From Ichthyophis bannanicus (Eukaryota > Chordata > Amphibia > Gymnophiona > Ichthyophiidae), in the NCBI GenBank assembly GCA_033557465.1, contig CM066033.1, positions 909,132,808 through 909,196,807 of the forward strand: 64,000 nucleotides of DNA, in the 5' to 3' direction. The notes under the pieces were generated by a model, which searched no databases, was not told the origin of the DNA, and saw only the letters and a list, made by a program, of their open reading frames with translations. Positions 22,535 through 32,579 of this stretch are shown here, piece after piece (position 1 is the stretch's first letter; every line of letters starts with the position of its first letter). Made by a program: the position numbers and the translations under genes.

Positions 22535-24505
22535 TCATTTCATTTTCATTTTCATTTTCATTTATTTGATTAACCGCCCTTCATGGGTAAGCAGAGCGGT
22601 GTACAATAGAAAATCAACAAGCATAGAATGGCAGTTAGCCAGAAAAAATTGGAAAGGAAGTTACAAATAATGAAGAGAAAGAGATAGAGACAGAAGTAGA
22701 GGAAAAGTGGGGAGGTGGGGATATGAAGGGCGTAGGCTAGGGAGGGGGAAGGTTGAAGGCAAGAGAGAATAGGTAGGTTTTAAGAGAACGTTTAAATGTG
22801 GGGTAATGAAGCTCGAGTCGTAAGGGTGGAGGGAGAGAGTTCCAATGTGCAGGGGCTACAAAAAAAAAAGCTGAGGAGCGGGTGGACTGGAGGTGTGCTC
22901 GAGAGAGTGGGGGTAAGGTTAGACGGTTGAGATGGAAGGAGCGAGGTGTATGGCGGGGGGTGTGAAAATGAAGCATATCAGCCAGGTATTGGGGGGTGGA
23001 GGTGTGTAATGCCTTGTGAGTTAATGTGAGAAGCTTAAATTGAATGCGATAGGAAACGGGAAGCCAGTGAAGTCGAAAAAGGAGAGGAGTGACATGATCT
23101 CTGACGGAGGAGTGGGTAACAAGACGGGCAGCAGTATTTTGAATGCGTTGTAGTCGGGAGAGTTGAAATTTGGAAATACCGGGGAAAATGGAATTCGAGA
23201 AGTCAAGGCGAGAAATGACAAGGGTGAGTAGTAAGGTAACTAAAGCAGAGAAGGAGAGGAAAGGACGAATGGCACGAATTCGACGCAAGTGGAAGAAGGA
23301 AAGTTTAGAAACGTGGGAGACATGTGCTGAGAAGGAGAGATCCGAGTCAAAGAGAACCCCAAGGTAGCGAAATGTGGTGACAAGAGGAACGGGAGCGTTA
23401 GCGAAAGAAGGAGCAAAAGAGGGGGGCTGACGACCAGGAGAGAACCAGATGGCGATGGTTTTGGAGAGGTTAAGATGTAAACAGTTGTGAACTAACCAGT
23501 CAGAAACAGCAGCTAAACAAGCATTAAGAGGAGCTAAATCAGGAGAGACAGGAGAAGTATGGTGAAGAAGAAGAATGGCGTCTGCGTAGTAGAAGGCTGT
23601 GATCCCGAATTGTTGAACAAGCAGTGTGAGCGGAGTGAGAAAGATATTAAAGAGAAGGGGGGCCAGTACGGAGCCTTGAGGAACACCGCAAGCTAGTGGG
23701 AAGGAGTCAGAAGGCGAGCGAGAAGAGGAGGAGGGGAGGACCGCGGCAGAGCGAGAATAAAGGAAAGAGTGAAACCAATGCAAGACAGTACTGCGAAGGC
23801 CAATGTCATGCAGACGAGAAAGGAGGAGTGAGTGGTCGACTAAATCAAAGGCGGCGGAGAGATCGAGTGCCACCGCCACCGAAATGTCACCTCGATCGTG
23901 GGCAGTGTGCAGGGAATTGGTGAAAGCCAGAAGAATAGTCTCGACGCTGTGTCCCGAACGAAAGCCAGATTGACAGGGATGAAGAAGATTAGTGGAGTCA
24001 AGGTGGTGAGTGAGTTGTGCAAAAACAAGTTTCTCGAGCAGTTTAGAGAGAAAGGGAAGATTTGAGACGGGGCGATAGTTATTGGGGTCGAGTGGGTCCA
24101 GGGTGGATTTCTTAAGTAAGGGTCGGATGAGAGCATGTTTCCAGGGGGTGGGGAATGTTCCAGAGGAGAGGCTAGAGTTCATCATGGTAAGAAGGTAGGG
24201 AAGGAAGGATAAAGAGGACACAAGAAGCCAGGAGGATGGAATAGGATCAAGGGAACAAAAGGTTTTATTAGATGAGGAAATGAGTTGGTGAAGTTCAGCA
24301 GAAGAGGTTGGTGAGAAGGAGGACCAAGTATGAGAAAGCGAAAAAGAAGGGGGAGGGGACGCGACTGGAGGAGGGGAGGAAAGAGGTAGAGGATGAAAAG
24401 GCAAGGAAGCCCTCAGGTGAGAGATCTTATCAGAGAAGGCTGCCGCCAAAAGAGAAGGGGCGGGAAGAGGATGCGCAGGTTGGGTGGGAGCGGTTGGGTT
24501 CCTCT
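22535..24505 (-). mobile_element. L2-D LINE, 5'-truncated, inserted in CR1-B
   Basis: The 3' end (low coordinates) has an ATTTTC repeat tail and CGCTCTGCTTACCCATGAAG in complement. The body encodes an uninterrupted RT. The endonuclease is missing, so the copy is 5'-truncated, as is usual for LINE insertions. Exact junctions with CR1-B are uncertain by about 20 bases. Confidence 0.87.
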
Positions 24506-24680
24506 TGCTCCTCCCTCTCCCTATGTACCCAAGCATCCTTTTAGCTTTTGCAGTCATCTTTTCTACCTCTTTAGCCACCTTAAAATCATCAGAAACAATT
24601 ACCCCCAGGTCCTGCTCCCTCTCAGCTGCATGTACATAGTTTGACTGGTTCATTTGGGGAGGCAAAGGATGGGGTGGCAT
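22737..24680 (-). CDS. Chimeric open frame: CR1-B fragment fused to L2-D reverse transcriptase
   Basis: The 647-codon frame begins with about 55 residues of the host CR1-B (AEREQDLGVIVSDDFKVAKE, KAKRMLGYIGRG) and then passes in frame into L2-D. The L2 part has HALIRPLLKKSTLDPLDPNN, YRPVSNLPFLSKLLEKLV, LDLSAAFDLVDHSLLLSRL (motif A), ACGVPQGSVLAPLLFNIFL (motif B) and a complete C-terminus ending KTYLFSLAFNL. At the polymerase centre the sequence is AFYYADAILLL: the second Asp of the usual YADD is Ala, by a GAC to GCC change near 23583. The frame is long only because the insertion is young. The joined N-terminus is an accident of insertion, and the active-site change should abolish polymerisation. 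I would not treat it as a host gene. Confidence 0.82.
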   Translation of the reverse strand: MPPHPLPPQMNQSNYVHAAEREQDLGVIVSDDFKVAKEVEKMTAKAKRMLGYIGRGRSKRNPTAPTQPAHPLPAPSLLAAAFSDKISHLRASLPFHPLPLSSPPPVASPPPSFSLSHTWSSFSPTSSAELHQLISSSNKTFCSLDPIPSSWLLVSSLSFLPYLLTMMNSSLSSGTFPTPWKHALIRPLLKKSTLDPLDPNNYRPVSNLPFLSKLLEKLVFAQLTHHLDSTNLLHPCQSGFRSGHSVETILLAFTNSLHTAHDRGDISVAVALDLSAAFDLVDHSLLLSRLHDIGLRSTVLHWFHSFLYSRSAAVLPSSSSRSPSDSFPLACGVPQGSVLAPLLFNIFLTPLTLLVQQFGITAFYYADAILLLHHTSPVSPDLAPLNACLAAVSDWLVHNCLHLNLSKTIAIWFSPGRQPPSFAPSFANAPVPLVTTFRYLGVLFDSDLSFSAHVSHVSKLSFFHLRRIRAIRPFLSFSALVTLLLTLVISRLDFSNSIFPGISKFQLSRLQRIQNTAARLVTHSSVRDHVTPLLFRLHWLPVSYRIQFKLLTLTHKALHTSTPQYLADMLHFHTPRHTPRSFHLNRLTLPPLSRAHLQSTRSSAFFFVAPAHWNSLPPPLRLELHYPTFKRSLKTYLFSLAFNLPPP

Positions 24681-25240
24681 ATTTGCATATTTATTTGCAT
24701 ATTTGCATATTCATTATGGTCATCTTATAAAACCACTAGATGGCTAGGAAGCCAGTATACAAAAAAAAGATGAGGAATGAGCTGGCGCAGAGGTTCTCAT
24801 TCAGGGGTTTGCCAAAAAAAAGGAAGGCAACATATTCTCAGGCTATATAATTAAAATGCAGCAAAAACAAAATCATAGCTGTTTAAATAATTTATCCTGA
24901 CATTCTAAGATTTAAAAAATACTGACGTGTAAATATATATTCTGCCAAAAACAAAGAAGATGCAAAATTCTCCCACACAAAAGGGCAAAATGAAAAAGAG
25001 AACCATAGCACAGTTTCTAACACCAAAATAAACTATATTTTATTTTGGCAATAGAAACTGCCTATGGCTCTCTTTTTCTTTTTGAATATCTATTTTGCAT
25101 CCAACAACACCCCTCCTTCAACAGTAGGTGCAGAGCAGAACTAAAACATTTAACCATAAAATCCTCTATACAATAAAGAAAAATCTGATTCTGATGTCAT
25201 CTCAATAACAGCCTCTCTGGTACCAGGCAGATCGTAAACA
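24680..25240. other. AT-rich sequence without gene
   Basis: It begins with short TTTGCATA repeats (24679-24715). The remainder shows nothing I recognise. Confidence 0.45.
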
Positions 25241-25299
25241 CTGCGACGCTCCTGCCCGGGCCCGAGAGCTTACAGGCAGGAGTGGCCTTGTAATGTCCC

Positions 25300-26705
25300 T
25301 GAGGAATGAAGCTTGTACTAGCCCCTGGGAATTCTGGGACTTGTAGTGTGCTTGTATTTCCTTCAGGATTAAATTGTAGTCGTGACACGAATGTTAAGGC
25401 TGCAAGAAATTTATTGTTGTGGGGATATTTTCCAGCGCATCAAAATTCAATGGTACATAACGCAAAAGGTGCAACTTCAACCCAAACAGCTGAAACCAGG
25501 AACATAGGAAGTACAACTGAAATTAAGTTAGCTTCTACTTGGCTCTTCACAATCACAGCAGCTTTAACTCAGCAGTGCCTCATGTGGTCTTTCCGAATTA
25601 TTGCAGCACCAAACAAACAGCTGTTCCTTCCACAGCGTGGCTTCTCAAAACAACAAATGAAAACAATTTGTAAACCTTTTAGCTTGGCAGCAAGTACAGC
25701 AAACTCCCTGTATTCTTTTCATACAATGTTCAAGGGTTTCTTACATTGCTGTCCTCTTTGAGGCAGATTGAGCAATCCATTGGAGAAGGGTCCGCTTCTA
25801 AGGCAGGCAGGTAATTATCCACTTGCATACATTCATCAGAGCTAAGGCTATCGCTGTCTCTGTCAGGCCTGCTAAGCTTCCCTGACCTCAGTTCCAGAAA
25901 TTCTTGAAACTGTTTTAAAAGCAATTCAGCCTGTAACTGCTCTTTATCCGTGTGAAAGTCTTTGGTAAGGGTAACACCCTTCCCCCACTTGCTATCAGCT
26001 TCTGCAGGTGGGTTTACCTTGTGAAGGTTAGCACTAATAAAAGGTTTCTCTAGTAAAGCATTAAAAGTAGAAAAGTCAGCTTTACCTTTAGCAGGGTTTG
26101 AATAAGAACTGGCACCTTTCCTCCAGAAGTCTCTCTGGTTCAAAAACTCAGCAGCCTTACTGCTATTTCCTCTGCTCTGTGAATTTCTCTTTGAAAAGCT
26201 TTCTTCCTGCTTCACTTCCTTGCTTCTGTAGCCTTGTTTGCTACCAGACCAGATACCTTCTTTCCATGTGCTGAATTTGCTAGCCTTCCCACGCCCAGGC
26301 TCTACCTTGTAGTAAGGTTCTTTCTCAGAGTGTGCTTGGCTCCAAGGTTTACTGCTCCAAGGTTCTGCCTTGCTCCAGGGTTCTAGCGTTTTCCTCCTTC
26401 CTTTTCCCTATTTTTTCTCTTTCCTCCTTTTCTCTTTTCCTCCTCTCCTCTTCCCTCTCTGCTTGGGGATTTAAAAGGGCTTCATTTCCTGGCACGCCCT
26501 GACCTTCACCTGAGTGTGCCCAATCAGTGCAGAAGCCTGTCTCCTCCCCTGAGCTGGGGCGTGTCCTGTGCTCAGCAGAGAGCTGTGTTTTTTTCAACTC
26601 TGCATTGGAAATCCTGTGTGCTAGTGCTGTTTCATTACTTCTACCAGGATTTCCCCCTATCTCCATCTCTTCTGGAGGGCATTCCTCACCACAACACAAG
26701 ATCCT
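25300..26705 (-). mobile_element. Unidentified gag-like retroelement, copy 1
   Basis: The minus strand shows a lead with CTGATTGGGCACACTCAGG, an open region (26349-26699 then 25730-26330), a non-coding trailer and an AATAAA near 25425 followed by sequence ending CGACTACA. Copy 2 at 43040-45020 has the same order of parts with strong divergence. This could be an LTR retroelement lacking pol, but I see no paired LTRs. Boundaries are approximate. Confidence 0.5.
25730..26330 (-). pseudogene. Gag-like or unknown protein of the repeated retroelement, copy 1
   Basis: I do not recognise this protein. The open frame reads from about SQAHSEKEPYYKVEPGRGKA through FSTFNALLEKPFISANLHKV and LQAELLLKQFQEFLELRSGK to PSPMDCSICLKEDSNVRNP and a stop at 25730. 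It is hydrophilic, rich in Lys, Ser and Glu, with a possible helical segment at LLLKQFQEFLEL and no transmembrane segment. Copy 2 keeps STFNTLLRNSPL, TQAELLLKDFREFLESRA and, out of frame, IPMDCSACVIEKD, so the protein belonged to the element. A second frame upstream (26349-26699, rich in Glu, Arg and Lys, ending ARTLEQGRTLEQ) probably joins it through a shift in a repeated CTTGGAGCA-like motif. The function could be gag-like, a guess from position and composition. Confidence 0.5.
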
Positions 26706-26924
26706 ACAAATGTCACTGAAAACCTATAATGCAAATCTACCATATCATAGCGACACCAGCTTCTTAAATCAACGCAATAAGGAGCCTACCCAGAAAAAAG
26801 CAGCACTATAAATATTGCAGTGGGCCTTAGAACATTCTTACACCTATTTGGAAAATTTAACAAGCCAGATTACTACAGATCCTTCATAGAAACTCTATGC
26901 TCTTGGGGGATTTTATGTTAAAGT
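26706..26924. other. No feature recognised
   Basis: Short AT-rich stretch between the gag-like element and a MITE. Confidence 0.4.
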
Positions 26925-27425
26925 GGCATTTTAGAAAGAGTATCCAAGTCAAATCGGGGATGTCCAGGATGGAATGTGCAGAAAAACGCCAGGGACATCT
27001 GTGTCTCCAGCTAATGTTAGTAAAATAGATGTCCCCAACGTGGACATCCATGCCAGCGGCCACATAGACATCCCACTTAGGAAAGTGTGGGCAGGGTTGT
27101 CCAGCTCATGAAAGCTAGCATAAGGAGACGTCCAGCGGCATAGTAAAACAAAAATATGATCACCCATTCCCCATCACTGTTCGCTGACATTGTAAAATAA
27201 AGGGGGCATTAGTGTAGCTCCTTCTCCAAGCCCTCCAGATGCTTGCCTGACAAAACCAGCACTTTTCAGATATCTGTTTGTGCCTGGAGCAGGTATAACC
27301 TTAGGCACAACTCTACCATGCCCCCATTCAGACTTGGATGTCCTCTGGCTGGGGATGTGTCTATGCTTTGGACATCTCTATGCCCATTTCCAGACTTCCA
27401 AAGCAAGAATAGGGCTTCTAAAATG
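26925..27425. mobile_element. MITE, copy 1 of a GGATGTCC-rich family
   Basis: Both ends carry the CATTTTAGAA motif in inverted orientation (about 26929 and 27425). The interior is rich in GGATGTCC and ATGTCC in both orientations, as in folded MITEs. A diverged second copy is at 28105-28640. Superfamily not determined. Confidence 0.5.
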
Positions 27426-27500
27426 TATTCATTTATTTAACATTTTTTTTATACCACCTTTCAGATTATTAAAGAGGTTTACATAGAACAGTAAACTTGT
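27426..27500 (-). mobile_element. Short SINE or L2 3' tail
   Basis: ATTTATTTAACATTTTTTTT and ATACCACCTTTCAGATT form the complement of an L2-type tail ending in A/T-rich repeats. Confidence 0.5.
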
Positions 27501-28104
27501 TATATATGGAACAGTGAGTATAGAATGTAGTACAAGAACTAGGAGATGGGTTGAACATAATATGTCTATTTGTACTTTAATATCTTAGCGAGGACAAAAC
27601 ATGCCCTAGGCCCTCATAATGAAATCACCGATACTTTCATTGCAAGTGGTCCTTATTCAGGAGGCTGATCAAGGACAGCAGCAACTGGAACCCCTGCCCC
27701 AGAATATCTCTGTGTTTCGGAGCTCAGAGACATGGGACTTGATCCATCTGTAGATCTATGTGGATATGAGAGAATAACTCTCTTCAGAGAACACACAAGG
27801 ACCTTTAAGCCTCTTTACTGTCCCATTCCAGTCTGCATTAGAGTTTCTCTGTGGGGAAATCTCTGTACACTCTCTTAATTACAGCCCTTTGAGCATTAAA
27901 AAGAGCAATTACAAGTAACTCACAGGTGCTCAGTTTGCACTTGTATCCCCACGGTAACCATCCTTCCAAGTGAGATTCAAAATCCTCTTCTGCAACAAAC
28001 ACAATGATAATTCACTATTCAAAGCAGTCTCTAGAATCCTCTTTGCAAAAAACAGTCCTCTAACCTGCCTGGCAGCATGCCACACCCTTTTAAAGTGTGT
28101 TGAG
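27501..28104. other. No gene recognised
   Basis: A possible weak L2 C-terminal reading (VRFKILFCNKHNDNSLFKAV) occurs near 27972, too short to assign. Confidence 0.35.
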
Positions 28105-28640
28105 ATAGTAGCACAGGAGAAATTTTTAGGATGTCCAAGTGCAACCTGGGATGTGTAAGCCAGAACATCTGAAAAAAAAAAGCTGGCACGTCCAGGTGTA
28201 GAAGCGATTTCACAAAATGCACGTGCCCAACGTGCACATCTGTGGGGAGGGGGGGCATCTCCAGAATAGTATTGCGGTCCTGCATATCTAGGAATATCTT
28301 AATGGCTAAAGTAGCAAACTATGAACAGTGGAAGCCAGGGTTCAAATCCCACTGCTGCTGTCAGTGAAATTGTGCTAGCTAGTGGGAATGATGGAGTGCT
28401 TTCTCCTGTACCCTCTCCGTATGCTTTTCAGCCAAACCAAGCACTTTTCAGATCCCTGGAAGAGGAGGTTGAAACTTTGACAAGACGTCAGGGATGTTTC
28501 TGAGGTCTGTCAGGGATGTCCAGATTCCTGGGAAGACTCCACCATGCACCCCCTCCCCCCCCCCCCATTCTGAAATGGCTCTGGAGATATCTCTATGCCC
28601 ATCTTTGGATATCCAAACCATGAACAGGGCTTCCAAAATT
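28105..28640. mobile_element. MITE copy 2, with a possible SINE inside
   Basis: GGATGTCCAAGTGCAACC near 28127 and GGATATCCAAACCATGAACA near 28606 are inverted relatives of the ends of copy 1. At about 28290-28370 the motif GGGTTCAAATCCCACTGC resembles a tRNA B box, which suggests a small SINE insertion. Confidence 0.45.
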
Positions 28641-29455
28641 ACGCCTATGGCTTCTAGTACATATGAGGCAGTCCTTTTCTATACAACTTTATCCCTGGCC
28701 AAGACATTTTCAGTACAGTACAGTGCTGCAGCGGAGACAGAACCCCCCCTCCAGCTCCTGTGGATCTTTTTTATTTTATGCTACTAAATTTGGCTCTGTT
28801 CATGTTTAACACCCTGTCAAGTTAGGTGCCTCAACCCAACTTGCAAATTATATGGCTTTAACAGCTATTTATTTCAGTTAATTCTGAATAATTAATATCA
28901 TATTTTTCAGCCAGTTTATGGTATCAAAGTGAAATTGCTGGCTTGTAATATGCTGTCTAGTGACAGCAGTGCAATAAGTCAAACATATAGATCACATGAC
29001 GTTTTCATTTTTTGAACAGCAGTTTTCAGTAAAAAATGTTAAAACCAATGAACATTAAATACAATATTCTGTCACATACAATTTAAAACGTTCTTTCTAG
29101 TGCTTTCTAGTCATGTGTGGTTAGTTTCCAATATCCCACTAGACCTCTATCCTGTTTCATTAGTTAAATTTAAAGGAACAGAGTACAACTCCCAGAGGGG
29201 AGATGGGTGGGTTGTGCGGTTATTAACTTGTTAAAGATATTCTCCAATGCAGAAGCACAAATTTCACTTTCACTAATGACCCAAAGTGAAATCAAAATTT
29301 AAAAAAAGAAACAGTTACCAACAGCTAAAAAGAAAAGTCTTTATAGAGAAAACTTCATGTCGTGCCTTTTATCATTTTTTTTTAAATAATAGAACTCATA
29401 CAAATAAAAAAAAACAATCTGTAGGCATAAAAATAGTTCCTGAGAAGAGAGGCAC
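28641..29455. other. No gene recognised
   Basis: AT-rich sequence with short frames only. I see no repeat family I can name. Confidence 0.45.
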
Positions 29456-29926
29456 AATTAGACCTTACCTGCTAATTGTCTTTCCTTGAGTCCATTCAAT
29501 CCAGTCCAGTACATGTGGGTTATCTCCCTCCACTAGCAGCTGGGAACTGAGCATGTCAGATTTCTGATGTCATAGTGAAAGCTCTCTCCATAGGCTCCAG
29601 AGATTAGTGCCCTATCAACAAAGCAGACTCCAAGAAAGCATAATAAGGCAACAAACATGGGCAATATCCCCGAGAAACATAGCCTGAGGCCAGAAACCAA
29701 GGCCCCTCCCCCCAATCTGTGGTACAGAATAAAAAAATTCTGGAAGTCTTTACAAAGCAAGTAGAAAACAAGAATACAAAGTCATACTTGATATACTGCA
29801 AAGAATTGATTAGGACTCTCTGATGCACAGCGATACACTTTTTAATGGAGTCATCTAAGAACAATAGACAGACTTGACCAGTGCTCCTAGAATTCAAAAT
29901 TACAGAAAGTCGTTTGCAAAGGGTCC

Positions 29927-30020
29927 TGGACTGGACTGGATGGATCAAGAAAAGACAATTAGCAGGTAAGGTCTAATTTTGTCCTCCTTATCATCCTTCC
30001 AATCCAGTCTAGTACGTATG
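29927..30020. repeat. DIRS-B internal complementary region
   Basis: The first part is the complement of the left end at 29456-29510, including AAGACAATTAGCAGGTAAGG. The second part (TCCTCCTTATCATCCTTCC) should be the complement of a right end that this copy lacks. The region therefore preserves the sequence of the missing right end. Confidence 0.8.
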
Positions 30021-30636
30021 GAATGTACCAGAGCAGTAACTAGTCTTGAGAGGGACCCACGAGTCTGGTCTGGAGCACCAAAACTTCAAACGCATACCCT
30101 TTTTAAGCTTGCACAACCAGACGGTAATGACACGAAAAGGTATGCAAGGACCACTCAGTGATCACCCTGACAAATGGCAGCCGGAGGGACTAGACAAAAT
30201 TCCATCCAGGAGGCTGCTGGCAATCTCATCGAATGTGCCTACAGAGTCATCAGAACCAGATGACTCTTTAGCCCATAGGAAGAGGCGATCACCTCCTTAA
30301 CCTACCTATCAATTAAGGTCTTGGAAGCTGCTTCAACCTTGTGTGCCCCCCCCCCCAACCAAAAAAAAAATGATCCGACCTACGGAATGACTCCAGACCA
30401 TCCAGCTGACATTCCCTTTGGAAGCCTGCAAATGACTAAAGACCAGAAGGATCACGGCCAGATAGAGAGGAAACCGCAACACCCCCTTCGGTAAAGGAGA
30501 CAAGACCAGTCTCAGCACCACTTTCTCCTTAGAGAACACCAGAAAAAGGCCTCCTGCCAGATAGAGACAAACTAAAAGCGGAACCTAAGGACCAGGCCTA
30601 CACGTAGGTATATTAATGCAATTAAAGTTTATTAAA

Positions 30637-30679
30637 GACCCAACTAAAAAGTTTCGGCCGGAGGCCTTCTTCAGGGGTC
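30637..30679 (-). ncRNA. Hammerhead ribozyme motif, left arm of hairpin element 1
   Basis: On the minus strand: stem I GACCC, core CTGAAGA, one extra A, stem II GGCC-TCC-GGCC, core GAA, then AC-loop-GT as a two-pair stem III, a T at the cleavage site, and GGGTC closing stem I. All invariant core positions are present. The length is 43 nt. Self-cleavage is predicted, not shown. Confidence 0.75.
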
Positions 30680-31420
30680 TAAAAATAAATAAAAAACATA
30701 CATTAAAACGCACATGTTAAAATATAACTGATTACTGTACATACAATATTAAAAAGGGTCTTAACACATTGAAAGACAGTAAAAACATCCATATAAGGAC
30801 ATTACATAAAAAGTGCGAATATAACTAAGATGTAAAATACATCATCACAAAGTATGATACCATGCAAAATAACATCGAAAAAACACAAGTCATGAAATGT
30901 GGAGAAAAATATATTACCACAAAGTATAGCATCATATAACATAATATTAAAAACAGCAAAAGGTCTTGCAATATAGGAAAGAACAAACAGAAAGAAACAT
31001 TGATAAAAGGGCGTAATATAAAACGCATAACTAGTAAAGGTATATACAATAAAATTGTAAAATACATTACCACAGGAAATAGCAACAACAAGTAAAGAAG
31101 CAGAATGCTTTCCTCAATCTGTGTGAATTAAAGAGAAATTAGTAACATAAAACCTCATGTTATGACGAAGTCTCAAAAAGGCACAATTGCCAATGATCAA
31201 ATTATATGTGAAAAAATAAAAGCTAAAGAGTTAATTAATCATTTCCTTCTTCTAAGGTTCTACTCTAATTGATATAGGCTTCAACGGGATCGAAATGCAC
31301 GGAAGCTTTGTGAAAAAACAAATATGGAATACAGAGAAACAGAAGGATAGGCAATAGATGAAACAGACAATACTAAAAAATGCTAGATACACTTATAGTG
31401 AATTAATTAGCTAGCTCGAG

Positions 31421-32022
31421 GATTAGATGAACCGCAAGGGTATATAGCAAAAGGATGCAGTGAAAATTGTGTTGTGGAACAGTATACCAAAGGCATTGCG
31501 GCAAGAGAGTATATTAATGAATGAAAGACAAACTGGCATTGCTAGCGTGAAAACATAGCATATAAAAGAAAACATATTGAAACTTAATGTATAGAGAGAA
31601 AAGTGGTGTCAGATGCATATCAAGAAAATTTTTTTGTATATGCAAAACTACAAAAAGTGTTTTAAAAGCGTCCACATAATACTTTAAAAATTGTAGGGCA
31701 ACACAAAGTGGCGAACTGTTACAAGAAAGTAAAACTGCAACCGCTACAAGCATGTGAGTTAATAAAATTGAGACCGCATAGGGAGCAGATTAAAGGTGCC
31801 CTACTGTAAAAAGGACCAACACATATAATAATGACAGTGTATGGGCGCGTAAACATACAAAGGAGAGTGACTTAAGTGGGAGCACATTTGATAACCACCG
31901 AAGTGTGATACTGCCGAAAAGGTGCATATGTTGCCCAGACCATAACGAGGAAGTGTTACAAAAACCATAAACATAATAAGAAGAAGCCATAACTGAAAAT
32001 ACCTGGGCGAAACAACACAAAA
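31421..32022. other. Centre of hairpin element 1
   Basis: About 600 AT-rich bases between the arms. No frame with a recognisable domain; this would be the loop if the arms pair. Confidence 0.55.
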
Positions 32023-32536
32023 TCCTCGAGCTAGCTAATTAATTCGCTATAAGTGTATCTAGCATTTTTTAGTATTGTCTGTTTCATCTATTGCCTATCC
32101 TTCTGTTTCTCTGTATTCCATATTTGTTGTTGCTATTTCCTGTGGTAATGTATTTTACAATTTTATTGTATATACCTTTACTAGTTATGCGTTTTTATAT
32201 TACGCCCTTTTATCAATGTTTCTTTCTGTTTGTTCTTTCCTATATTGCAAGACCTTTTGCTGTTTTTAATATTATGTTATATGATGTTATACTTTGTGGT
32301 AATATATTTTTCTCCACATTTCATGACTTGTGTTTTTTCGATGTTATTTTGCATGGTATCATACTTTGTGATGATGTATTTTACATCTTAGTTATATTCG
32401 CACTTTTTATGTAATGTCCTTATATGGATGTTTTTACTGTCTTTCAATGTGTTAAGACCCTTTTTAATATTGTATGTACAGTAATCAGTTATATTTTAAC
32501 ATGTGCGTTTTAATGTATGTTTTTTATTTATTTTTA

Positions 32537-32579
32537 GACCCCTGAAGAAGGCCTCCGGCCGAAACGTTTTAGTTGGGTC
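32537..32579 (+). ncRNA. Hammerhead ribozyme motif, right arm of hairpin element 1
   Basis: This is the plus-strand partner of 30637-30679, also 43 nt, with identical stems I and II and an intact core. It differs from the left-arm copy only in the stem III loop. It is followed by a TTAATAAACTTT stretch near the element end. Confidence 0.75.

Larger units (their letters stand above)
21368..24690 (-). mobile_element. CR1-B LINE fragment, minus strand, split by two insertions
   Basis: Host pieces are 21368-21758, 22358-22534 and about 24506-24690. Read on the minus strand they give AEREQDLGVIVSDDFKVAKE, KAKRMLGYIGRG, then LKEISAVRRHKMKMKGDRLR and RKYFFTKRVAGEWNSLPVEV, the same order as the CR1-B copy at 53746-56705. 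The 3' side near 21368 resembles the complement of that copy's tail. Confidence 0.85.

Noticed and set aside
32091..32414. Hydrophobic frames resembling membrane proteins in hairpin element 1 (and the mirror frame 30825-31091)
   Set aside because: They are T-rich translations of the inverted arms, mirrored in both arms, with no conserved domain.
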